Source: Bacillota bacterium (GTDB taxonomy: Bacteria; Bacillota; Clostridia; Caldicoprobacterales; Xylanivirgaceae). Taken from it: 64,000 bases of DNA. Numbering within the stretch: the first letter of the stretch is position 1; every line of letters begins with the position of its first letter. The position numbers were made by a program, and so were the translations under genes. Shown piece by piece: positions 9,216 through 17,660 of the stretch. The notes beneath the pieces are model-generated. The model worked only from the letters and a program-made list of their open reading frames with translations. It was not told the origin of the DNA and ran no database searches. The stretch is from the NCBI GenBank assembly GCA_023621995.1, contig JAMOAB010000175.1, forward strand, positions 123,861-187,860, read 5' to 3'.

Positions 9216-10754
9216 CCAATATTGCCTATCTAAGCTTCTATATTGGATTGCTTCCCCTATATGCTCCTCTTTTATAAATTCTGAGCCTTCAAGGTCTGCA
9301 ATAGTTCTACCTACTTTAAGTATCCTGCTATGAGCCCTGGCGCTTAAGTTTAAGGCTTTGAAGGCTTCCTTTAGCATGACTTTAGCCCCTCTATCTAGCT
9401 TACAATACTTATCTATAAGCAGAGGATTTAGCTGTGCATTGTAGAATATTCCCTCATCCCTATAGCGATCTATCTGTATCTCCCTAGCCCTATCTACCCG
9501 TGCCTTTATGCTGGCAGAACTCTCTCCATATTTGTCTGAGGTAAGCTTTTCATAGGATATGGGAGGAACTTCAATATGGATATCAATACGATCTGTCAGT
9601 GGACCAGATATTCGCCCTAAATATCTGGCTATTTGCATTGGTGTACATTTACATTCTCGTTCTAACTGTGCTCCAAAGTAGCCACATGGACAAGGATTAA
9701 ATGCTGACACAAACATAAAAGATGCCGGATAAGTTATAGTTCCATATGCCCTAGATATGGTTATATAGCCATCCTCCAATGGTTGCCTTAAAACTTCTAA
9801 GACATCCTTATTGAACTCAGGCAGCTCATCTAAAAATAAGACGCCATGATGAGCAAGGCTTATCTCCCCCGGCAAAGGTATCCTGCCTCCTCCTATTAGC
9901 GCAACTTTTGAGGCTGTATGGTGTGGGCTTCTAAAGGGACGCCTATCTATAAGTCCTTCATCTCCCAGTAAGCCTGCAGCACTGTATAACTTTGTAACCT
10001 CCAAGGCTTCTTCGTAGGTTAGATCCGGCAAAATTGTAGGTAGTCTTTTTGCAAGCATAGTCTTCCCCGAACCTGGTACACCTATTAAAGCAATATTATG
10101 ACCGCCGGATGCTGCCACTTCCATGGCCCTCTTTGCCTGCTCCTGTCCCCTGATGTCGGCAAAATCAACATTATAGCTTCTTCTATTTAAATGTGAATTT
10201 GAATTAAAGTCGCTTGAGTACGTAAGTCTATTGAATAGATAACCATCTTGCATGCCTTTTACTATTTCAGCTAATGAATTGGCTGTATATATGTCAACAC
10301 CCTTTACATGTTTGGCTTCGTTTGAATTTCCCTCTGCTACTATAAATTTTTTATGTGTTCCGCTCAAGTCAATGAGCATGGGCAATATGCCTGTCACCGG
10401 TCTTAGACTTCCATCTAACGATAATTCGCCTAAAAACACAATATCCCAGTTAGGATCGAAAGGGACCTGTTGGGTGGCAAATAATATGCCCATGGCTATT
10501 GCCAAATCATATGAAGGACCTACTTTTTTCGTATCTGCCGGTGCAAGGTTCACAGTAATTCGCTTTATAGGAAATTCTAAATTACTATTCTTTATAGCAG
10601 CCCTTACCCTTTCCTTTGATTCCTTCACGGCTGCATCTGGAAGTCCAACTATATCAAAAGCAGGAAGTCCATTAGATATATCGACCTCTACATCTATGAG
10701 ATATCCATTTATTCCAAAGAGGCCTGCACTTTTTACTTTTGCAAGCAAAGCCAA
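9210..10754 (-). CDS. comM: YifB/ComM family Mg-chelatase-like AAA+ ATPase
   Basis: ComM is an AAA+ helicase-like ATPase that promotes branch migration during transformation in Haemophilus and Vibrio. Its role in Firmicutes is less clear. The 514-residue protein has an N-terminal Lon-S16-like (ChlI) domain to about 175. Walker A GVPGSGKT is at 225-232, Walker B GVLFLDELPEF near 300, and a cysteine cluster FNPCPCGYFG...CKC near 355-375. It lies between yraN and dprA, with the plus-strand aminotransferase inserted between it and dprA. No terminator separates the two convergent genes. Confidence 0.94.
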   Translation of the reverse strand: MALLAKVKSAGLFGINGYLIDVEVDISNGLPAFDIVGLPDAAVKESKERVRAAIKNSNLEFPIKRITVNLAPADTKKVGPSYDLAIAMGILFATQQVPFDPNWDIVFLGELSLDGSLRPVTGILPMLIDLSGTHKKFIVAEGNSNEAKHVKGVDIYTANSLAEIVKGMQDGYLFNRLTYSSDFNSNSHLNRRSYNVDFADIRGQEQAKRAMEVAASGGHNIALIGVPGSGKTMLAKRLPTILPDLTYEEALEVTKLYSAAGLLGDEGLIDRRPFRSPHHTASKVALIGGGRIPLPGEISLAHHGVLFLDELPEFNKDVLEVLRQPLEDGYITISRAYGTITYPASFMFVSAFNPCPCGYFGAQLERECKCTPMQIARYLGRISGPLTDRIDIHIEVPPISYEKLTSDKYGESSASIKARVDRAREIQIDRYRDEGIFYNAQLNPLLIDKYCKLDRGAKVMLKEAFKALNLSARAHSRILKVGRTIADLEGSEFIKEEHIGEAIQYRSLDRQYWL

Positions 10755-10768
10755 TCCCTCCTAACAAA

Positions 10769-11149
10769 TCAAATATAAATATTTGTGTTTGTCAATTGAA
10801 AGGCATTTTCAATATGGTTAATTGTATATGAATCACATGATGAAATGTATATCTCAATTATGTCAAATCGATAGCTACTATCAAATAATCTCTCGTTCCG
10901 TATGTATATAGATGCAATTTTTCCGTACTTCATCTGCTTTTTCCTGTCTACTGCCTCTGCTGGCGTACCATATGATAAGCTTCGTCTAGTTTTGACTTCA
11001 ACAAATATTATGTAATCATCTTTTTTAGCTATGATATCGATTTCGCCATGCCTACATTTGAAGTTCTTAGCTAAAATATCATAACCTTCCCCCACTAAAT
11101 ATTGTATGGCAACAGTTTCACCATAGTTGCCTAACTCTCTATTATTCAT
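10769..11149 (-). CDS. yraN: YraN family protein (UPF0102), predicted nuclease fold
   Basis: The 126-residue protein has the family signature GE(I)DIIAKKDDYIIFVEVKTR. The E/D/E-x-K pattern resembles restriction-endonuclease-like folds, which suggests a Holliday-junction-resolvase-like nuclease; activity in the family is not well established. The start ATG overlaps the stop of the upstream ylqH gene by 4 nt, implying translational coupling. The usual neighbours rnhB and comM flank it. Confidence 0.93.
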   Translation of the reverse strand: MNNRELGNYGETVAIQYLVGEGYDILAKNFKCRHGEIDIIAKKDDYIIFVEVKTRRSLSYGTPAEAVDRKKQMKYGKIASIYIRNERLFDSSYRFDIIEIYISSCDSYTINHIENAFQLTNTNIYI

Positions 11150-11484
11150 AGATCCCTCACCTCCCTATCTAGTTCTGAGAGAAGGATATAGATCTCTGAA
11201 ACGACCTCATAGAGTTCTATAGGAATCTTCTGCCCTAAGGCGATAGGTATTAAGCTATCTACTAGCTTCCCATCTTTTATAATAGATATATTGTTTCTTT
11301 TTGCACTCTCTATTATTTGCTTAGCGATATACCCTTTACCCTTAGCTACTATTGTAGGTGCAGCATCTTCCCTATTATCATCATATCTTAGTACAACAGC
11401 CTTAAGGGCGCCGCTATCATCTATAATGATCTTATCAGACATTGATAATTTCTCTATATTGTCAATACTCTGTAACGTATTCAT
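11146..11484 (-). CDS. ylqH: FlhB C-terminal-domain-like protein (YlqH type)
   Basis: This 112-residue protein resembles only the cytoplasmic C-terminal domain of the flagellar/type III export switch FlhB/YscU (AVVLRYDDNREDAAPTIVAKGKGYIAKQII, then IPIELYEVVSEIY). It has no membrane segments and no Asn-Pro-Thr-His autocleavage motif, as expected for the stand-alone YlqH family. No flagellar gene is nearby, so an export role cannot be inferred from context. It sits between rnhB (8 nt upstream) and yraN (4-nt overlap), as in Bacillus. Confidence 0.9.
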   Translation of the reverse strand: MNTLQSIDNIEKLSMSDKIIIDDSGALKAVVLRYDDNREDAAPTIVAKGKGYIAKQIIESAKRNNISIIKDGKLVDSLIPIALGQKIPIELYEVVSEIYILLSELDREVRDL

Positions 11485-11492
11485 GATATATT

Positions 11493-12101
11493 TTACCCCT
11501 TTACAAACTTCTCACTGAAGCTCTTCCTATGTATAGGACATAGACCATACTGGGCAATTGCCTCTATATGCTGCTTTGTACCATATCCTTTATGTCTATC
11601 AAAGCCATATTGGGGATATATACTATGCCATCTCTCCATCTCTCGATCTCGCAATACCTTTGCAACTATTGACGCAGCTGCAATAGATTGGGATAAATTA
11701 TCACCCTTTATTATAACTTTTTGAGGAATGTCCACATTAGTCAGTTCAACGGCATCTACGAGAATATAATCTGGCTCCATGGTACATGATTTTACAGCTA
11801 ATTCCATAGCATTTCGAGTCGCATTTAGTATATTTATCTTCTCTATAATATCTACATCTACCCTTCCTACCCCGATAGCCCATGCCTTTTGTTTAATGAT
11901 ATGAAACATGGCCTCCCGTCTTTTATGTGTCAAGCGTTTCGAATCGTATATGCCATCAATCTCTACCCCTGCTGGCAAAATAACACAAGCGGCAACAACG
12001 GGACCGGCTAAAGGTCCTCTTCCTGCTTCATCTATCCCGCCAACTGCCCTATAGCCTGCTTCCCACAATTCATTCTCCTCTATTAAAGGTGCATGATCCA
12101 T
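11493..12101 (-). CDS. rnhB: ribonuclease HII
   Basis: RNase HII nicks DNA 5' of single ribonucleotides and removes RNA-DNA hybrids. The 202-residue protein has the signature GIDEAGRGPLAGPVVAA with catalytic Asp24 and Glu25. A further conserved acidic residue is Asp116 in ILVDAVEL, and the family block KVLRDREM is present. It follows rbgA by 19 nt, the same order as in Bacillus. Confidence 0.97.
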   Translation of the reverse strand: MDHAPLIEENELWEAGYRAVGGIDEAGRGPLAGPVVAACVILPAGVEIDGIYDSKRLTHKRREAMFHIIKQKAWAIGVGRVDVDIIEKINILNATRNAMELAVKSCTMEPDYILVDAVELTNVDIPQKVIIKGDNLSQSIAAASIVAKVLRDREMERWHSIYPQYGFDRHKGYGTKQHIEAIAQYGLCPIHRKSFSEKFVKG

Positions 12102-12120
12102 TGCTATTATACCCCCATTT

Positions 12121-12969
12121 TTATTTGGTGGGCTTTTCTAAGCTAATTCTTCCAAGCTTACCTTGTTGGAAATCTCTAATTATTTGTTTAGCCCCCATCT
12201 CTATATTAAGTTCTCCTCCAGCTTTAAGCCATCCTCGTCTTTCACATATGTAATATAGTATTTCTATAGATGGTTTATCTATATCTCCTAAATCATAATA
12301 TTTTGAAATACTGTCTGGATACATTGTCATCATAGTGTCTATAAACTTTATTGCTAGTTGTTCAAAATCAATTATTTCATCCCTTATAGATCCAATGTAA
12401 GAAAGATTGAAAGCCACTTGTCTATCATCTAATTTAGGCCATAGAACACCTGGCGTGTCGAGAAGCTCAAAATAAGGATTGACACCTATCCACTGCTTGC
12501 CCCTAGTCACACCGGGTCTATCGCCTACCTTTGCCCTTCTTCCACCTGATAGTGCATTTATAAATGTGGATTTACCTACATTGGGGATCCCTACTACCAT
12601 TGCCCGGATAGTTTTATTTATCCCCTTTTTTCTCTTGTATTCTTGGCGTTTCTCCTCACAAAATGAGTTTACCCAACTCTTGGCTCTATTCACTGATCTA
12701 TTATCTAGACAATTTACTTCTATAGCAGGATGGCCTTGTCTTTTTAAAAAATATATCCATTCTTCTGTTATAGTTTCATCAGCAAAATCTGATTTGGTAA
12801 GCACGATAAGTCTAGTCTTATTGGCATACAATCTTTCAAAATCGGGATTTGTACTACTTCTTGGTGCCCTTGCATCGAGCAGCTCTATTATAAAATCTAC
12901 AAGTCTCAGATTTTCTTTCATGAGACGTTTTGCCTTTACCATATGACCAGGATACCAATTTATATTCAT
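12121..12969 (-). CDS. rbgA: ribosome biogenesis GTPase RbgA (YlqF)
   Basis: RbgA is a circularly permuted GTPase needed for late 50S maturation, including uL6 and uL16 incorporation in Bacillus. Its permuted motif order is visible: G4 TKSD at 58-61 comes before G1 GIPNVGKS at 127-134, then G3 DTPG near 172. The N-terminal WYPGHM block is typical, and the C-terminal ANTAR-like RNA-binding region follows. Length is 282, like the family. It starts 11 nt after lepB. Confidence 0.97.
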   Translation of the reverse strand: MNINWYPGHMVKAKRLMKENLRLVDFIIELLDARAPRSSTNPDFERLYANKTRLIVLTKSDFADETITEEWIYFLKRQGHPAIEVNCLDNRSVNRAKSWVNSFCEEKRQEYKRKKGINKTIRAMVVGIPNVGKSTFINALSGGRRAKVGDRPGVTRGKQWIGVNPYFELLDTPGVLWPKLDDRQVAFNLSYIGSIRDEIIDFEQLAIKFIDTMMTMYPDSISKYYDLGDIDKPSIEILYYICERRGWLKAGGELNIEMGAKQIIRDFQQGKLGRISLEKPTK

Positions 12970-12980
12970 AAAATCCTCCT

Positions 12981-13502
12981 CTATTTAAATAATGTAAAAT
13001 CTTTAACGGGCCAAATTCTTATCTTTGCCTTACCCAATACGTTTTCTAATGGTATAAAACCCACATTAGGATCTCTACTGTCTCTACTATGATTTCTATT
13101 GTCTCCTAAAACAAAGATTGTGTCTTCGGGTACTATCTGTTCATAAAAATCATCAAAAGGTGGTTCATTTATATAACTCTCCTCTGATGGCTCTCCATTT
13201 ACAAATACTACACCATCCCTTATCTCTATCCTGTCTCCTGCCACGCCAATTACACGCTTTATGTAGTTTAACCTCATATCGTCAGGATTTTTGAATATGA
13301 CAATATCCCCCCGCTTTGGTGTAGATATTCTATAAGTAAGTTTACTAGCTATGATACGATCTTTTTCATGGAGAGTAGGATACATGGAATATCCATCGAC
13401 TAATATCACTTCAAATAGAAATGTCTTTATTAGAATAGATAAAATAAAAGCTATCACAATCGCTTGAACCCATTCCATGAGTTCGCTTTTCTTCTCCGAC
13501 AT
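12981..13502 (-). CDS. lepB: signal peptidase I
   Basis: This enzyme cleaves signal peptides from exported proteins on the outer face of the membrane. The 173-residue protein has one N-terminal membrane anchor at about 10-30. The catalytic Ser39 is in GYSMYPTL and the general-base Lys82 in LNYIKRVIG. The later boxes are GDRIEI and LGDNRNHSRDSR. It is a short Gram-positive-type (SipS-like) enzyme. It is separated from rplS by the rplS terminator, so it probably depends on readthrough or its own promoter; I see no convincing -35/-10 pair in the 117-nt gap. Confidence 0.96.
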   Translation of the reverse strand: MSEKKSELMEWVQAIVIAFILSILIKTFLFEVILVDGYSMYPTLHEKDRIIASKLTYRISTPKRGDIVIFKNPDDMRLNYIKRVIGVAGDRIEIRDGVVFVNGEPSEESYINEPPFDDFYEQIVPEDTIFVLGDNRNHSRDSRDPNVGFIPLENVLGKAKIRIWPVKDFTLFK

Positions 13503-13591
13503 ATTATCTTCCCTTCTTACATGAAAGCTTTGACCAAAAGCTATCTAACTTACCAATGTAACTTTCTATACCCAAATAAAATATATGATAA

Positions 13592-13618
13592 AAACAATAA
13601 GGGACTGACACCAGTCCC
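13592..13618 (-). terminator. rplS terminator
   Basis: Directly after the rplS stop, minus-strand GGGACTG/CAGTCCC (7-bp arms 13601-13607 and 13612-13618, 4-nt loop) is followed by TTATTGTTTTTATC. This is a compact intrinsic terminator at the end of the rpsP-rplS group. Confidence 0.85.
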
Positions 13619-13619
13619 A

Positions 13620-13970
13620 TTATCGTACGTTCTTTTCTCTGATTTTTGCTGCCTTTCCTACACGATCTCTCAAATAGAAAAGTTTTGCCCTACGCACTCT
13701 ACCCTTACGTATCACTTCGATTCTATCGATCTTAGGCGAATGGAGCATGAATGTTCTCTCCACACCAACTCCATAGGAAATTTTTCTAACTGTAAAAGAT
13801 TCACGGATTCCGCCATGTTGTCTTTGAATTACTATACCTTCGAAAGCTTGCAATCTCTCTCTGCTACCTTCTACTACTTTAACATAGACCCTAACAGTGT
13901 CACCAACATTAAACTGGGGAATATCCTCTCGTATCTGTTCCTTCTCAACTAAATTGATTATATCTTGCAT
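13620..13970 (-). CDS. rplS: 50S ribosomal protein bL19
   Basis: bL19 sits at the 30S-50S interface. The 116-residue protein has the family core [26 protein letters not shown], the [19 protein letters not shown] segment, and the basic C-terminal half [17 protein letters not shown]. It follows trmD by 67 nt, completing the widely conserved rpsP-rimM-trmD-rplS order. A hairpin terminator follows immediately. Confidence 0.99.
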   Translation of the reverse strand: MQDIINLVEKEQIREDIPQFNVGDTVRVYVKVVEGSRERLQAFEGIVIQRQHGGIRESFTVRKISYGVGVERTFMLHSPKIDRIEVIRKGRVRRAKLFYLRDRVGKAAKIREKNVR

Positions 13971-14037
13971 TACTATACCTCCTTTCAGTAGACAAATGTT
14001 ATTATAGCATACAATATCCTACCTATAAAGATTATGT

Positions 14038-14769
14038 TTACTCCTCTATCATCTCTAATAATTGCCTATCTTCCGATGACAACTCAGCATCTGCAAGCAA
14101 ATCAGGTCTTTTTATAAGGGTTTTTTCGAGACTTTCTTTTCTCCGCCATTTGGCAATTTCTTTATGATTGCCTGATAGTAATACATCGGGCACCTTATAA
14201 CCCCTATATACGGCTGGTCTCGTATATTGGGGATATTCCAATAAGTTGTCGGAAAAGCTCTCCTCAATAGTTGCATCTGGATTACCTAATACACCAGGTA
14301 TTAGCCTGCTTAGACAATCTATAAAAACCATAGCAGCTAACTCACCGCCAGTCAATATATAGTCACCAATAGATAATTCAATATCTACAAATGCATCAAT
14401 AACTCTTTGATCTATTCCTTCATAATGGCCACATAATAGAATAAGTTCGTCTTCCTTTGTCATGCTTTGTGCCATATTTTGGTTAAATACATCTCCCTGG
14501 GGGCTAAAGTATACTACTTTAGGAAGTGTACCACCATGTACCTCCCGTATGTGATCAAAACAATCAAATAAGGGCTGTGGCATAAGGACCATACCACTTC
14601 CACCCCCGTATGGATAATCATCTACCTGACGATGTTTATTTTTGGCAAAGTCTCTTATATTATAAAAATTTAATTCAATTAAATTTCTTTCCTGTGCCCT
14701 ACCTATAATGCTTGCACCCATGACAGGTTTAAACATCTCGGGAAATAGAGTGATTATATCAAATCTCAT
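14038..14769 (-). CDS. trmD: tRNA (guanine-37-N1)-methyltransferase TrmD
   Basis: TrmD methylates G37 next to the anticodon and thereby prevents frameshifting. The 243-residue SPOUT protein shows the start MRFDIITLFPEMF and the DYPYGGGSGMVL motif. The trefoil-knot segment includes LLCGHYEGID and ELSIGDYILTGGELA. Its start overlaps the rimM 3' end by 11 nt, so the two are likely translationally coupled. Confidence 0.99.
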   Translation of the reverse strand: MRFDIITLFPEMFKPVMGASIIGRAQERNLIELNFYNIRDFAKNKHRQVDDYPYGGGSGMVLMPQPLFDCFDHIREVHGGTLPKVVYFSPQGDVFNQNMAQSMTKEDELILLCGHYEGIDQRVIDAFVDIELSIGDYILTGGELAAMVFIDCLSRLIPGVLGNPDATIEESFSDNLLEYPQYTRPAVYRGYKVPDVLLSGNHKEIAKWRRKESLEKTLIKRPDLLADAELSSEDRQLLEMIEE

Positions 14770-15280
14770 AGGGAAACAATCCTTCTATCCCAGTGGTATC
14801 TATTATAATTAATTTATCTTCTATATCCACTTTTTTCACAACCTTCTTGAGGGCCGGTATCATTATATCTCCACATTCAGAATCTATCACATAGACATCA
14901 TTACTTCCTGTACATATAACATCTTTGATTATACCTAACATTTTGCCCATGTGAGTTTCCACTCTACAGCCAATTATATCTGCTATAAAATATGTGTGTT
15001 CAGTAAGCTGTTTTGCCATGCTTCGAGGTATCCAAAAATACCTACCTCTGAGGCGATCTGCAGACGACCTATCATCATACCCTTCTAGTTTTAAAATTAC
15101 ATAGTTTTCCATATATCTTACGTTTTCTATTTTATATTCTATATAGTCATCATTTTCTTGTAAAAAGATAATATCTAGGTCATTGAATCTTGTCATATCG
15201 TCTGTCAGGGGTTCTACTTTCACCTCACCTTTTATTCCTTGAGGTTTAAGTGCATAGCCTACAGTAAAATATTCAACCAT
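14759..15280 (-). CDS. rimM: 16S rRNA processing protein RimM
   Basis: RimM assists 30S head assembly by binding uS19. The 173-residue protein has the N-terminal block VGYALKPQGIKGEVKVEPLTD and a C-terminal PRC-barrel (IADIIGCRVETHMGKMLGIIKDV, then MIPALKKVVKKVD). It lies between khpA (20 nt upstream) and trmD (11-nt overlap). Confidence 0.97.
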   Translation of the reverse strand: MVEYFTVGYALKPQGIKGEVKVEPLTDDMTRFNDLDIIFLQENDDYIEYKIENVRYMENYVILKLEGYDDRSSADRLRGRYFWIPRSMAKQLTEHTYFIADIIGCRVETHMGKMLGIIKDVICTGSNDVYVIDSECGDIMIPALKKVVKKVDIEDKLIIIDTTGIEGLFPYEI

Positions 15281-15300
15281 ATAATCACCTAATATCGCAT

Positions 15301-15528
15301 TTAAATTATCTCTACGATCACACGTTTGTTTTCCTTAGTTGCGGCTGCTTTAACAACTGTCCTTATAGCTTTAGCAATTCGTCCTTGTTTTCCAATCACC
15401 TTTCCCATATCCTCAGGGGCAACCTTAAGTTCAATTATTACTGACTGTTCCCCTTCAATTTCATTGACCGTCACTTCTTCAGGATTGTCCACTAAAGCCT
15501 TTGCAATGTATTCTACTAGCTCTCCCAT
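15301..15528 (-). CDS. khpA: KH-domain RNA-binding protein KhpA (YlqC)
   Basis: This 75-residue single type II KH-domain protein has the RNA-binding loop GKVIGKQGRIAKAIRTVV. In other Firmicutes KhpA partners KhpB/Jag and influences cell division and RNA metabolism. The position between rpsP and rimM is its standard location. The ATG has a GGAGG-containing ribosome binding site. Confidence 0.95.
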   Translation of the reverse strand: MGELVEYIAKALVDNPEEVTVNEIEGEQSVIIELKVAPEDMGKVIGKQGRIAKAIRTVVKAAATKENKRVIVEII

Positions 15529-15560
15529 ATGTTACACCTCCAAGTAAGGATATGACTACA

Positions 15561-15806
15561 CTATATAATACCTTGCTTTTTAAGCAGAGCTCTAGCTGTA
15601 TCTGTAGGTTGAGCACCTTTACTTAGCCAATCTTTGGCTTTTTCTTCATCTATCCTAACCTCTGCAGGATCCGATAGGGGTGTATAGTAGCCGATTTCTT
15701 CTATAAATCTTCCATCCCTAGGAGCCCTTGAGTCAGCCACTACTATACGAAAAAAAGGATTCTTCTTTGACCCTACCCTCTTTAATCTGATTTTTACTGC
15801 CACCAA
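15561..15806 (-). CDS. rpsP: 30S ribosomal protein bS16
   Basis: The 81-residue protein begins [27 protein letters not shown], the bS16 signature, with a later [17 protein letters not shown] segment (here [14 protein letters not shown]). It follows ffh by 39 nt and has a strong GGAGGTGA ribosome binding site. It is the first ribosomal gene of the rpsP-khpA-rimM-trmD-rplS series. Confidence 0.99.
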   Translation of the reverse strand: MVAVKIRLKRVGSKKNPFFRIVVADSRAPRDGRFIEEIGYYTPLSDPAEVRIDEEKAKDWLSKGAQPTDTARALLKKQGII

Positions 15807-15845
15807 TAATCACCTCCTAATAAAGTCAAAATTATAATTTATATA

Positions 15846-17177
15846 TCAAAAAGGAAGTTTAAATTTTCCTTTTTTGACCGCCTTCTCAATATTGGGCAGT
15901 TGCTTCATCATTCTCCTAAAATCACCATACGATTTTAGAAGTCTATTTACATCCTGTATATTTGTACCACTGCCCTTTGCTATACGTTTTCGCCTACTAG
16001 CATTTATAATAGTAGGATTAGTTCTCTCTTCTATTGTCATGGATTGAATAATAGCCTCTGTATGCAATAGTTGCTTCTCGTCCAGATTTAAACCAGAAAG
16101 TTTTTTAGCATTTACACCTGGAAACATAGCCATTATGTCATCGAGGGGGCCCATACCCCTTACTTGCTGGAGCTGTTCTAAAAAATCGTCTAGAGTAAAC
16201 TGCTGTGTTCTAATCTTTTTTTCTAATTCAGCTGCCTTTTTTTCATCAATTGTCTCCTGTGCTCGCTCAATTAAGGTCAATACATCGCCCATCCCCAATA
16301 TTCTAGAAGCCATCCGCTCCGGATGAAATGGCTCTAATCCTTCTAGTTTTTCTCCGACACCTACGAATTTAATTGGCTTTCCTGTTACAGCTTTTACTGA
16401 TAGGGCAGCTCCACCACGAGTATCACCATCTAGTTTGGTTAAGACTACGCCACCAATACCTAGCTTCTCATCAAATGATTGAGATACATTCACCGCGTCT
16501 TGCCCCGTCATGGCATCTACAACCAATAATATTTCGTGGGGATTTACCTTTTCCTTTATATTGAGTAATTCATCCATCATCTCTTCGTCTATATGCAGTC
16601 TTCCAGCAGTATCGATTATTACATAATCAAATTGTCTGTCAACTGCCTCTAACACTGCCTCATGGGCAATCATTATAGGATCCCTCTGACCCCTTTCAAA
16701 TACTGGTACGTCTATCTTATTCCCCACTATTTTGAGTTGCTCTATAGCAGCTGGTCTATAGATATCACAAGCTACAAGTAGAGGATTTTTACCCTGCTTC
16801 TTTAGATGGAGGGCAAGCTTTCCCGATGTGGTTGTCTTTCCTGAGCCTTGAAGGCCTACCATCATTATTATTGTAGGAGGCTTAGGGGCGATAGTAAGCT
16901 TACTCTGAGTTCCTCCCATAAGTTCTGTTAGCTCTTCATTGACTATCTTTATAACCTGTTGACCAGGAGTTAGACTTTCCATTATATCCTGCCCTACTGC
17001 ACGTTCAGTTACCCTCTTTGTAAAGTCTTTGACTACCAAAAAGTTCACATCTGCTTCGAGAAGTGCCAGTCTCACATCCCGCATTGCATCTTTCACATCT
17101 TTTTCTGTCAACTTACCTTTACTAGTAAGTTTTTTTAGGGCAGATTGCATTTTCTCTGTTAATCCTTCAAACGCCAC
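15846..17177 (-). CDS. ffh: signal recognition particle GTPase Ffh
   Basis: Ffh binds signal sequences and 4.5S/scRNA and delivers ribosomes to FtsY. The 443 residues comprise an N domain, a G domain with P-loop GLQGSGKT at 108-115 and DTAGRLHID, and a methionine-rich M domain from about 300 (RGMGPLDDIMAMFPG, RKRIAKGSGT). The start codon is GTG at 17175-17177. It shares its first G with the ylxM stop (TAGTG), so translation is likely coupled. Confidence 0.98.
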   Translation of the reverse strand: MAFEGLTEKMQSALKKLTSKGKLTEKDVKDAMRDVRLALLEADVNFLVVKDFTKRVTERAVGQDIMESLTPGQQVIKIVNEELTELMGGTQSKLTIAPKPPTIIMMVGLQGSGKTTTSGKLALHLKKQGKNPLLVACDIYRPAAIEQLKIVGNKIDVPVFERGQRDPIMIAHEAVLEAVDRQFDYVIIDTAGRLHIDEEMMDELLNIKEKVNPHEILLVVDAMTGQDAVNVSQSFDEKLGIGGVVLTKLDGDTRGGAALSVKAVTGKPIKFVGVGEKLEGLEPFHPERMASRILGMGDVLTLIERAQETIDEKKAAELEKKIRTQQFTLDDFLEQLQQVRGMGPLDDIMAMFPGVNAKKLSGLNLDEKQLLHTEAIIQSMTIEERTNPTIINASRRKRIAKGSGTNIQDVNRLLKSYGDFRRMMKQLPNIEKAVKKGKFKLPF

Positions 17178-17566
17178 TATTCATCCTCCTGTCTCGTTAA
17201 ATTTTCCATAATGGATCGTAGATCAACCCTTATATCATCTATTATATCTTTAATTAATTTGTCATCCTTTTCCCCATTATTCATACAATCTTTTAACGAT
17301 ATAAGCTTAGCATCTATCTCCTTTAAGCGCATCTGGGTATATGAATATTTCTTCTTTAATCTAAGCTGTCCTTCTACTTTTTTTAGAGCATATTCGGAAC
17401 GTTTTATTATGTCATGTACCCCTTGCCTACTTATCTGCTTATTCTCACCAATTTCAGCTAAAGTAAGATCGTAATTATAATAAAGATCCATTATGTCCCT
17501 TTGCTTGGGAGTAAGCATACTACCATATATATCTAATAAAATGGAAATTTCCGCGAGTTTCTCCAT
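17177..17566 (-). CDS. ylxM: YlxM family helix-turn-helix protein (SRP accessory)
   Basis: The 129-residue protein resembles sigma-70 region 4 (YYNYDLTLAEIGENKQISRQGVHDIIKRSEYAL). In streptococci YlxM modulates the SRP pathway, and here it is directly coupled to ffh through a TAGTG stop-start overlap. A strong hairpin (17577-17610) ends at the base of its ribosome binding site, suggesting translational control. The C-terminal 40 residues are an acidic helix. Confidence 0.94.
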   Translation of the reverse strand: MEKLAEISILLDIYGSMLTPKQRDIMDLYYNYDLTLAEIGENKQISRQGVHDIIKRSEYALKKVEGQLRLKKKYSYTQMRLKEIDAKLISLKDCMNNGEKDDKLIKDIIDDIRVDLRSIMENLTRQEDE

Positions 17567-17576
17567 TATATAGCCT

Positions 17577-17610
17577 CCAGTGTGTAAAGTGTTTTCCCTT
17601 TACACACTGG
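17577..17610 (-). promoter_or_regulatory. hairpin abutting the ylxM ribosome binding site
   Basis: A perfect 13-bp inverted repeat, CCAGTGTGTAAAG with CTTTACACACTGG, has an 8-nt loop. On the minus strand the second arm ends ...CACTGG and runs into AGGC, so the GGAGG ribosome binding site of ylxM is partly inside the stem. No U-run follows, which argues against a terminator. Confidence 0.6.
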
Positions 17611-17660
17611 ATTATACTATAAAGTATATCCCATTGTCAACATTAATTATCTTTATCAAT

